Origin: an uncultured Eubacterium sp.
Lineage (GTDB): Bacteria; Bacillota; Clostridia; Lachnospirales; Lachnospiraceae
DNA length: 15,471 bases
Assembly: GCA_934358495.1 (NCBI GenBank)
Contig: CAKRKO010000067.1
Coordinates: 1-15,471 of the forward strand
Direction: 5' to 3'
The notes beneath the pieces were generated by a model, which was not told the DNA's origin, made no database searches, and saw only the letters and a list, made by a program, of their open reading frames with translations. Positions 1 through 5,807 of the stretch are shown here, one piece after another (position 1 is the stretch's first letter; each line of letters opens with the position of its first letter). Made by a program: the position numbers and the translations under genes.

Positions 1-242
1 AAATTTTCGTTGTGACCGCTGCGTCTAGCCCGACCGCGGGAGTGTGTCTGAGCACGCCGGTTTTGCGGGCGAGTTCGTGAATTTGATCAGAACTTGCTCT
101 AGCAAGTTCTGGTGCGAGATTCGGGTCTGCGTAGCAGACATATTTCAAATCCGAATCTCTGCACATTCATGCGAAGCTATTCTAAGTGGAGGTGAAACCT
201 CCGCTTAGGAAATAAGCGACGCAGTGGTCACAGAAAATTTTT
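1..242 (+). repeat. Multi-branched structured inverted-repeat element, possible ncRNA
   Basis: Nearly every base folds into nested helices. P1 pairs 1-25 with 218-240 (23 bp, one G.T at 18/225, a two-base bulge at 9-10). P2 pairs 28-36 with 58-70 (28-32/66-70 and 33-36/58-61) and holds a small hairpin 44-47/52-55. P3 pairs 74-82 with 165-175 and encloses P4 (88-98/101-111, perfect) and P5 (112-124/151-164, capped by 125-130/134-139). P6 pairs 182-193 with 197-208 and has a 3-base loop. The three non-Watson-Crick pairs (18/225, 47/52, 187/203) are all G.U when read as plus-strand RNA but would be A/C on the other strand, which favours a plus-strand RNA. No coding frame covers it. It may be a dispersed repeat or MITE-like element; the family is not recognised. 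Its left border coincides with the window edge, so the true end may lie outside. Confidence 0.6.
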
Positions 243-295
243 CAGGTTCTTGTTGGAGTTCGTTTCTGCTTGTTCCAAATTACCCTAAACAAGAA

Positions 296-1627
296 TTACG
301 CGTAGTGGTACACATGCCGTTTTCGTACGAAAAACGAAATCGTCACGCAGATTGCCAGTGACTCTGCTACCACGATGGAGCACCATATTCCGTTTACCCC
401 AAATAGGTACGGCAGCACAAGAACTGCCACAATCTGAAAAGCAAAGGTTCTCAAAAACGCAATACATGCAGAAATCAGTCCATTATTCAATGCAGTGTAA
501 AATGCAGATCCGAAAATGGAGAATCCGTTTAACAGGAATGCCAGTGAATAAATTCGAAATCCATGTACGGTAAGCGCAAATAAAGCATCGTCATATCCGA
601 CAAACAATGACGCCAGCGGTGTGGACAGCAGATTTGCCAGAATTGCCAGGCAGACACCGGCACAGCCAACCAGCTTCAGACTTTTGCGGAACAAGTTTTT
701 TAGTTCTGAATAGTTTTCGGCTCCGTAATTGTATCCAATTAGCGGTGAACAGCCCACGGAATATCCGATGAACATTGCGCAGAAAATAAAACTTACATAC
801 ATAATCACACCGTAAGCGGCAATGCCGTTTTCGCCGGCAATCCGCATCAACTGAAAATTATAGAGCATATTAACCAGTGACATGGAAATATTTGTCATAA
901 ATTCAGAAGAACCGTTGGTAGATGTTTTGAGAATAATTCCTGGCTGAATCCGTGTCCTGCAAAGCTGCAGCGAACTGCTGTTTTGGCGTAAAAAATAAAG
1001 CAGCGGAGTCAGACCGCCGATAAATTCGGAAGTGACAGTGGCAAGTGCGGCACCTGTGATACCTAGTTTTAATCCATAGACAAATACGGCATCCAGTGTC
1101 ATGTTGGTCAGTCCTGCGCTGACGGTGATCAGCAGTCCAAGTTTTGGCTTCCCGGCAGTGACCAGCAGACTTTGAAAAACATTCTGCAGCATGAAACAGG
1201 TCAGTGAAATCATGGAAATACGTCCATACAGAATACTCCCTGACAGCATTTCGCCGTTGGCACCTAACAGTTTTGCAATTGTTGGCATAAAAATAAAACC
1301 AAGGGTAGAGACAATAATTCCACCAATGATGGTGCAGTATACAATCATGGAAAAATACTCCTGTGCCAGTTTAGGTTTCCCTTCTCCTAACGTTTTTGAC
1401 ACAATGGCATTTCCACCAGTTCCGAGCATAAAACCAATCGCACCTAGGATCATGATAAACGGCATGATCAGATTGACGGATGCAAATGCGGTTTTCCCGA
1501 CAAAGTTGGATACAAACAGTCCGTCCACAACACTATAGATAGAAGTGAAAATCATCATGATGATGGATGGAAAGACAAATCGTAACAGTTTAGGTAATGT
1601 AAAATGATCCGAAAGCTGAATCTTCAT
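296..1627 (-). CDS. MATE family multidrug/cation antiporter (MepA-like)
   Basis: 443 residues, the normal length for a MATE exporter, with about twelve hydrophobic spans in two similar halves. Such inner-membrane proteins expel cationic drugs, dyes or metabolites in exchange for Na+ or H+. The N-terminal half has the family pattern in which a first span ending PSIIMMIFTSIYSVVDGLFV is followed by a loop containing GTGGNAIVSKTLGEGK (about residues 68-84), typical of the MepA/DinF-like clostridial branch. The start is the ATG read from 1627, preceded by an AAAGGAAC ribosome site about 7 bases upstream. A TTGACA promoter lies further upstream, so the gene is probably transcribed alone. The substrate cannot be told from sequence. 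The TetR gene in the window is separated from it by lgt, so a regulatory link is not evident. Confidence 0.93.
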   Translation of the reverse strand: MKIQLSDHFTLPKLLRFVFPSIIMMIFTSIYSVVDGLFVSNFVGKTAFASVNLIMPFIMILGAIGFMLGTGGNAIVSKTLGEGKPKLAQEYFSMIVYCTIIGGIIVSTLGFIFMPTIAKLLGANGEMLSGSILYGRISMISLTCFMLQNVFQSLLVTAGKPKLGLLITVSAGLTNMTLDAVFVYGLKLGITGAALATVTSEFIGGLTPLLYFLRQNSSSLQLCRTRIQPGIILKTSTNGSSEFMTNISMSLVNMLYNFQLMRIAGENGIAAYGVIMYVSFIFCAMFIGYSVGCSPLIGYNYGAENYSELKNLFRKSLKLVGCAGVCLAILANLLSTPLASLFVGYDDALFALTVHGFRIYSLAFLLNGFSIFGSAFYTALNNGLISACIAFLRTFAFQIVAVLVLPYLFGVNGIWCSIVVAESLAICVTISFFVRKRHVYHYA

Positions 1628-1664
1628 AAATTACAGTTCCTTTCATAAAAAACGCAGGGTGTTA

Positions 1665-1674
1665 TGCCCGGGCA
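1665..1674. promoter_or_regulatory. GC-rich palindrome in the MATE leader, possible operator
   Basis: TGCCCGGGCA is a perfect 10-bp palindrome that stands out in AT-rich surroundings. It sits about 10-20 bases downstream of the predicted MATE transcription start, a usual place for a repressor site. It could also be a small leader hairpin. No cognate regulator is identified. Confidence 0.3.
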
Positions 1675-1690
1675 CAATGTAATGATTAAA

Positions 1691-1719
1691 ATGCTAGCAT
1701 AGAGAAAATGGACTGTCAA
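1691..1719 (-). promoter_or_regulatory. Promoter of the MATE gene
   Basis: Read on the minus strand, a perfect -35 TTGACA (1719-1714) is separated by 17 bases from TAGCAT (1696-1691). The -10 lies inside the palindrome ATGCTAGCAT (1691-1700). The octamer ATGTAAAA occurs at 1719-1726 and again at 1751-1758, at and just upstream of the -35, spaced about three helical turns. Confidence 0.6.
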
Positions 1720-1827
1720 TGTAAAAAACGATACATATGAAAGGCAATCTATGTAAAATGTGATATAGTTCATGATGAAAATAGTAATAAAAGTGTATAA
1801 TAAGTCGGAAAAGGGTGATAGAATTGC

Positions 1828-1856
1828 TTGGAAAACAAATTAAAATAGTGTAGAAT
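1828..1856 (+). promoter_or_regulatory. Probable promoter of lgt
   Basis: TTGGAA (1828-1833), a 17-base spacer and TAGAAT (1851-1856) give a reasonable sigma-A promoter, with a start near 1863 and a short leader before the AGGAG at 1876-1880. Another -10-like TATAAT lies at 1796-1801 but lacks a good -35. Confidence 0.5.
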
Positions 1857-1890
1857 AAGAGGCAGATTGAAAAAGAGGAGCGTTTGAAAA

Positions 1891-2658
1891 ATGAAAGTTG
1901 ATTTATTTTCCATTGGCAGATTTACAATTCATACTTATGGTGTGATGATTGCCATCGGAGTTATTTTATGCGTGCTGATGGGTTACTATAGAGCAAAGCG
2001 TCTGGAAATGAAAGCAGAACCAGTGATGGATATTGCAATTCTCTGTCTGGTGATGGGATTTTTGGGAGCGAAAGTATTTTTTGTGATTTTAAGTTGGAAG
2101 CAATTCCTGACAGATCCGTTGAGTGTACTGGGATCTTCCGGATTCGTGGTATGTGGCGGAATTATTTTCGGTGTGGTTTCTGCATTAATTTATTGTAAGA
2201 TTAAGAATATCCGTTTCTTTGAGTACTTTGATCTGCTGGCACCGTCTGTAGCACTGGCACAGGCCTTTGGACGTTTGGGATGCTTTTTCGCGGGTTGCTG
2301 TTATGGTAAAGAGACAAGTCTTCCAATCGGAATCGTATTTCCGGAAAACAGTTTTGCACCGGCTGGGGTACCGTTGTTGCCGACACAGCTTTTTTCATCC
2401 GCAGGAGATTTTGTGATCGCATTTGTTTTGATCCGTATGACTGGAAAAATGCGTCACACAGGCGATGTGGGAGCATTGTATCTGATGCTTTATGGAATCG
2501 GAAGATTCTGTGTGGAGTTTCTGCGTACCAACGAGCAAGGAGGATTCTTTGGACTGACAACAGCGCAGCTGATCTCAATTGTATTTATGATTGCATCAAT
2601 TGGACTTTTTGTCCGCAACAAACGAGCAGCGGACAGAGAAGATATGATGTATATCTAA
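1891..2658 (+). CDS. lgt: Prolipoprotein diacylglyceryl transferase
   Basis: 255 residues. Lgt moves diacylglycerol from phosphatidylglycerol to the lipobox cysteine of prolipoproteins in the cytoplasmic membrane, the first step of lipoprotein maturation. The N-terminus (IHTYGVMIAIGV, about 14-25) is the usual first span. The signature region at 127-141 reads GRLGCFFAGCCYGKE, so R128 is kept, but the site that is Asn in the E. coli type (GNF) is Cys131, followed by Cys136 and Cys137; to my knowledge this cysteine-rich form is common in anaerobic Firmicutes. The C-terminal motif YGIGRFCVEFLRTNEQGG with LTTAQLIS is typical. The ATG at 1891 follows AGGAG by 10 bases. The stop abuts the stop of the convergent TetR gene, with no room for a terminator. 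Confidence 0.95.
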   Translation: MKVDLFSIGRFTIHTYGVMIAIGVILCVLMGYYRAKRLEMKAEPVMDIAILCLVMGFLGAKVFFVILSWKQFLTDPLSVLGSSGFVVCGGIIFGVVSALIYCKIKNIRFFEYFDLLAPSVALAQAFGRLGCFFAGCCYGKETSLPIGIVFPENSFAPAGVPLLPTQLFSSAGDFVIAFVLIRMTGKMRHTGDVGALYLMLYGIGRFCVEFLRTNEQGGFFGLTTAQLISIVFMIASIGLFVRNKRAADREDMMYI

Positions 2659-3189
2659 TCATAACAGTTTCATTGCTCCGGAGGAAATCTGGCTGATGAT
2701 ATCAACCACGGCAGCATCTCCGTATTGTCTGTTTTCGAAAAATGCATAATAACCGCCATAAACCGTGTAAGACAGCACGACATTGACGGATGGATCCTGT
2801 TTGTACTCCGGGTGAGCTTCAAACAGGATTTTTTTTAACTGATATTCTACTTTGCGCACCAGTTCCCCAGCTCTGGTTCCGGAAAATAAAATGCGGATGA
2901 TGGCATCCCGGGAGAGATAGCCGAGAAACATGTTTTTTGCCAGAGCCGCCGGATCTTCCAGGCAGTTTGCCGGATTCGGAATGGCTTCTATGACGGAGGT
3001 GACAACTTCTGTCTCTAACTGATCACTCAGATCGTAAATATCTTTATAATGGGAGTAAAAGGTAGATTTGTTGATCTGTGCCTTTTCACACAATTCTTTG
3101 ATCGTGATTTTTTCTAATGGTTTTCTGGAACGTAATGCCAGAAACGTATTGTGAATGGCTGTTTTTGTTTTTTCTATTCTGATATCCAT
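2659..3189 (-). CDS. TetR/AcrR family transcriptional regulator
   Basis: 176 residues. The N-terminal 50 or so residues are a classic TetR helix-turn-helix: TKTAIHNTFLALRSRKPLEK, then ITIKELCEKAQINKSTFYSHYKD, the recognition-helix pattern. The remainder is an all-helical ligand or dimer domain like that of many short clostridial TetR proteins; no ligand can be named. The start at 3189 has GAGGT six bases upstream. The gene diverges from glgB across a 217-bp spacer holding two palindromes, so autoregulation with control of glgB is possible but unproven. It converges on lgt with zero bases between the stop codons, so antisense overlap of the two transcripts is expected. Confidence 0.9.
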   Translation of the reverse strand: MDIRIEKTKTAIHNTFLALRSRKPLEKITIKELCEKAQINKSTFYSHYKDIYDLSDQLETEVVTSVIEAIPNPANCLEDPAALAKNMFLGYLSRDAIIRILFSGTRAGELVRKVEYQLKKILFEAHPEYKQDPSVNVVLSYTVYGGYYAFFENRQYGDAAVVDIISQISSGAMKLL

Positions 3190-3228
3190 AATAATACCTC
3201 ATATGTTTGCTAATGGTGTTAGTCAAAG

Positions 3229-3255
3229 TAAAGCGGACATTCGCAATCCGCTTTC
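3229..3255 (-). repeat. 27-bp hairpin repeat, copy 1 (upstream of glgB)
   Basis: Read on the minus strand, the arms AAAGCGGA and TCCGCTTT (3254-3247 and 3237-3230) form a perfect 8-bp stem around a 9-base loop. The whole 27-bp unit recurs in inverted orientation at 5254-5280 with a single difference. It lies about 40 bases upstream of the TetR start. It looks like a REP-type short palindromic repeat. Confidence 0.6.
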
Positions 3256-3266
3256 TGCTGTTGAGT

Positions 3267-3286
3267 TTTTCGACAATTATCGAAAA
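3267..3286. promoter_or_regulatory. Near-perfect 20-bp palindrome, candidate operator
   Basis: The half-sites TTTTCGA (3267-3273) and TCGAAAA (3280-3286) are perfectly inverted around CAATTA, and only one base pair of the 20 is asymmetric. The length suits a TetR dimer, and the position between the divergent TetR and glgB genes makes it a candidate binding site for that regulator. Confidence 0.4.
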
Positions 3287-3293
3287 GTGTTGG

Positions 3294-3313
3294 TTTTCCA
3301 ACGGATTGGAAAA
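3294..3313. promoter_or_regulatory. Second palindrome in the TetR/glgB spacer
   Basis: TTTTCCAA (3294-3301) and TTGGAAAA (3306-3313) are perfect inverted repeats around CGGA. Its centre lies 27 bp from that of the preceding palindrome. The half-site differs from that one, so the two may bind different proteins, or this one may simply form a hairpin. Confidence 0.35.
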
Positions 3314-3321
3314 GCTGTTTC

Positions 3322-3356
3322 TGTTCAAGTATGTTTTCTCTATCTATAATTATAAT
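3322..3356 (+). promoter_or_regulatory. Probable promoter of glgB
   Basis: Two consecutive TATAAT hexamers occupy 3345-3356. The -35 region (TGTTCA at 3322 or TTCAAG at 3324) is poor. This suggests a weak or activator-dependent promoter starting near 3357-3363. Confidence 0.4.
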
Positions 3357-3406
3357 AGAATTGACAAAGAAAAACAACCACAGTTGATTAATGAGGGAGA
3401 GAGTAT

Positions 3407-5200
3407 ATGGATTTTTATGGATTTTATACGGGAAAAGAATTTGAAGCTTATCGTTTTCTGGGCGCACATGCCTGCGAAAGAGGAACGGTTTTTCGGACAT
3501 TTGCACCGAATGCACAGAGAATTTCTCTGATTGGTGAGTTTAATGACTGGCAGGAGACACCGATGCAGAAAGTACATGATGGCAATTTCTGGGAGTGTTA
3601 TGTGGAAAATGCCGGGAAGGGCATGATGTATAAATACAAGATTTACGGAGCAGACGGCAGCTGTATCGATCACTGCGATCCGTATGGTTTTTATTCGGAA
3701 CTGCGTCCGAACAATGCGTCGATTATTTATGATACGACAGATTATCATTTTACAGATTCAGAATGGATGAAAAAACGGTCAGTACAAAAAGATGCGCCGT
3801 TAAATATTTATGAGATTCATTTTGGTTCCTGGAGAAAGAAGGATGATAAAGATGCGGAAGGATGGTATACTTATCGCGAGATGGCAGATTTGCTGATTCC
3901 GTATCTGAATGAAAATGGTTACAATTATGTGGAGTTGATGCCGTTGAGTGAGCATCCCTGCGATGAATCCTGGGGTTATCAGAATACTGGATTTTTTGCA
4001 CCGACTTCCCGTTACGGTACGCCGGATGATCTGCGCTATTTTGTCAATGCCTGCCACAAGCATAAAATCGGCGTGTTGATGGATTTTGTACCGGTGCATT
4101 TTGCGGTGGATGCCTATGCACTGTGGAATTATGACGGTTCTGCCTTGTATGAATATCCGAATCAGGACGTAGGATACAGCGAGTGGGGAAGCTGCAATTT
4201 CATGCATTCCAGAGGAGAAGTGCGAAGCTTTCTGCAATCTGCGGCAGCGTACTGGCTGTCAGAATATCATTTTGATGGTCTGCGCATGGATGCAGTGAGC
4301 AATCTGATCTACTGGCAGGGCAATGAGGCAAGAGGCGTGAATAATCTGGCGGTTTCCTTTATTCAAAACATGAATCAGGGATTAAAGGATCGTTTTCCAA
4401 CGGCTATATTGATGGCAGAGGATTCTTCTTCCTATCCGGGCGTGACCAGATCTGTTCACGATGGTGGTCTGGGTTTTGACTATAAGTGGGATATGGGATG
4501 GATGAACGACACGTTGAATTATTTTCGGACAGCACCGGAGTATCGTTCTGAGAACTATCACAAACTCACTTTTTCCATGATGTATTATTATAATGAAGCG
4601 TATGTTCTGCCATTGTCTCACGATGAAGTGGTACATGGAAAGGCGACCATTATTCAAAAAATGAGTGGTGACTATGAAGAAAAATTCCCGCAGGCACGGG
4701 TAATGTACATGTATATGTATGCACATCCGGGCAAAAAGCTGAATTTTATGGGAAATGAAATTGCGCAGTTCCGTGAGTGGGATGAGAAGCGGCAGCAGGA
4801 CTGGGATATTTTGAAATTCCCGAAACACAGAGAATTTCATCACTTTATGATGGAACTGAATGAGGTATATGAGAAACATTCTGCTTTCTGGGAGGCAGAT
4901 TATGCACAGGATGGTTTTCGGTGGATCGACTGCCATCAGGAAGAAAAATGTATATATGCCTTTGAACGAAAGAGTAAAAAGGAGCGGATCGTCGCTGTGT
5001 TCCATTTTGGAAATACAAAAGAGCAGGAATATGTAATGAAAATCTCCGGTGTCAAGAAATTAAAACTGATCTGTAGCAGTGATGATTCTGAGATGAAAAA
5101 AGCACATCCGGAGTATCAGAAAGATTTGGTTGTGAAAAAGGGACAGGTTACTATACAACTGCCGGCATACAGTGCACGTTTTTATCAGGTAGTGGAATAA
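3407..5200 (+). CDS. glgB: 1,4-alpha-glucan (glycogen) branching enzyme
   Basis: 597 residues, somewhat short for GlgB. The enzyme cuts alpha-1,4 glucan chains and rejoins them as alpha-1,6 branches, in the cytoplasm. An N-terminal CBM48/E-set domain (about 15-110) contains FRTFAPNAQRISLIGEFNDW. The GH13 barrel follows: VELMPLSEHP, GVLMDFVPVHF, FDGLRMDAVSN with nucleophile D295, LMAEDSSS with acid/base E338, and SHDEVVHGK with H405-D406. The C-terminal 100 residues are the usual beta domain. All catalytic residues are present. The start ATG at 3407 follows a GAGGGAGA at 3393-3400. No other glycogen gene is adjacent, so it stands alone rather than in a glg operon, and it is bracketed by two inverted copies of a 27-bp hairpin repeat. 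Confidence 0.95.
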   Translation: MDFYGFYTGKEFEAYRFLGAHACERGTVFRTFAPNAQRISLIGEFNDWQETPMQKVHDGNFWECYVENAGKGMMYKYKIYGADGSCIDHCDPYGFYSELRPNNASIIYDTTDYHFTDSEWMKKRSVQKDAPLNIYEIHFGSWRKKDDKDAEGWYTYREMADLLIPYLNENGYNYVELMPLSEHPCDESWGYQNTGFFAPTSRYGTPDDLRYFVNACHKHKIGVLMDFVPVHFAVDAYALWNYDGSALYEYPNQDVGYSEWGSCNFMHSRGEVRSFLQSAAAYWLSEYHFDGLRMDAVSNLIYWQGNEARGVNNLAVSFIQNMNQGLKDRFPTAILMAEDSSSYPGVTRSVHDGGLGFDYKWDMGWMNDTLNYFRTAPEYRSENYHKLTFSMMYYYNEAYVLPLSHDEVVHGKATIIQKMSGDYEEKFPQARVMYMYMYAHPGKKLNFMGNEIAQFREWDEKRQQDWDILKFPKHREFHHFMMELNEVYEKHSAFWEADYAQDGFRWIDCHQEEKCIYAFERKSKKERIVAVFHFGNTKEQEYVMKISGVKKLKLICSSDDSEMKKAHPEYQKDLVVKKGQVTIQLPAYSARFYQVVE

Positions 5201-5214
5201 ATAGCGGAAAGTGA

Positions 5215-5288
5215 TTTTACACTGTGTAGCGACTGTGTTCATAAGCAAGTAGTGAAAGCGGATTGCGAATGTTCGCTTTAGTGTAAAA
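5215..5288. repeat. Nested stem after glgB
   Basis: TTTTACACT (5215-5223) and AGTGTAAAA (5280-5288) are perfect 9-bp inverted arms that enclose the second hairpin repeat. A further TTACACT at 5319-5325 could pair instead with AGTGTAA (5280-5286), giving a competing stem. There is no T-run directly after it, so it is not a standard intrinsic terminator. It could be a 3' stabilising structure of glgB mRNA or part of an RNA. Confidence 0.45.
5254..5280 (+). repeat. 27-bp hairpin repeat, copy 2 (downstream of glgB)
   Basis: This matches the minus strand of 3229-3255 in 26 of 27 positions. The one difference changes TCCGCTTT to TTCGCTTT, turning a G-C into a G.U pair, so the stem survives as RNA. 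The inverted placement of two copies on either side of glgB is notable. Confidence 0.6.
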
Positions 5289-5298
5289 GTTTGAGATA

Positions 5299-5359
5299 AC
5301 ACATTTGAGATAGTTTTCTTACACTACGAAAAAAATATACTAACGCCTACGAAATGTGT
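5299..5359. repeat. Inverted and direct repeats in the 5201-5501 gene gap
   Basis: ACACATTT (5299-5306) is perfectly complementary to AAATGTGT (5352-5359). TTTGAGATA is repeated at 5290-5298 and 5304-5312. With the preceding nested stem, much of the gap between glgB and the next operon can be paired. No credible coding frame was seen here. Confidence 0.35.
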
Positions 5360-5430
5360 CTAACCATACAAAAATTAGTAGAAATTAACTGATAATTAAT
5401 GAAAAAATATATCAATAAGGGAGATAATGT

Positions 5431-5458
5431 TTGAAATATCCAATTGCGATGCTATACT
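5431..5458 (+). promoter_or_regulatory. Promoter of the small membrane protein / P-ATPase operon
   Basis: TTGAAA (5431-5436), a 16-base spacer and TATACT (5453-5458), with an extended -10 TGC just before it, form a strong sigma-A promoter. The start is near 5465, about 37 bases before the coding start. Confidence 0.65.
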
Positions 5459-5501
5459 AAAAATTAAACATTAAACATATGCAAATGGAGGGAAAAATAT
5501 T

Positions 5502-5807
5502 ATGTTCAAAAAATTTAATGCAGGAAAAGTTGGTCTTTTTGTAGCAGGTCTTGCTTTTGGAACAGCAGGTATCAAAATCCTTACAAGCAAAGATGCTAAG
5601 AAAGTTTATACGGGTTGCACCGCTGCTGTACTGCGTGCAAAAGATACTGTAGTAAAAACAGCAACAACTGTTCAGGAGAACGCAGGTGATATTCTTGCTG
5701 AGGCAAAACAGATCAATGCTGACCGTGCCGCTGCGGAAGCATATGTTGAGGACGAAGAAGTAACTGAGACAGAAGATTCCCAGGCTGAGGAAGCACAGGC
5801 AGAATAA
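5502..5807 (+). CDS. Small single-span membrane protein paired with P-ATPase (PacL-like layout)
   Basis: 101 residues. A basic start (MFKKFNAGK) precedes one Gly/Ala-rich membrane span (about 8-27), then a basic segment (KDAKK), an Ala/Lys/Glu helix (about 38-80, including DILAEAK at 63-69) and a strongly acidic tail. From memory it resembles clostridial small proteins filed as DUF6110; this was not checked. The order of membrane span, Ala-rich amphipathic helix and DILAEA-type motif, directly before a metal P-ATPase, recalls actinobacterial PacL/DUF1490 proteins that assist Ctp pumps. Unlike PacL1, no His-rich metal site is visible; the tail is Glu/Asp only and there is one Cys (C39). GGAGGG lies 9 bases before the ATG. 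The stop TAA shares a base with the ATG of the ATPase, so translation is probably coupled. A role as membrane partner or metal chaperone is inferred. Confidence 0.85.
   Translation: MFKKFNAGKVGLFVAGLAFGTAGIKILTSKDAKKVYTGCTAAVLRAKDTVVKTATTVQENAGDILAEAKQINADRAAAEAYVEDEEVTETEDSQAEEAQAE

Noticed and set aside
1191..1538. 115-codon plus-strand frame opposite the MATE gene
   Set aside because: Shadow frame of a conserved membrane protein; composition reflects the complement of hydrophobic codons.
3207..3530. Plus-strand small ORF across the TetR/glgB spacer
   Set aside because: It runs through palindromes and the glgB start in another frame. The KRTFAIRF peptide it shares with a minus-strand frame at 5060-5302 arises only from the 27-bp DNA repeat.
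4382..5005. 207-codon minus-strand frame inside glgB
   Set aside because: Antisense shadow of the GH13 catalytic region with no recognisable protein features.
5215..5288. Intrinsic terminator of glgB
   Set aside because: The stem is good but no T-run follows, so it is reported as a repeat or structure rather than a terminator.
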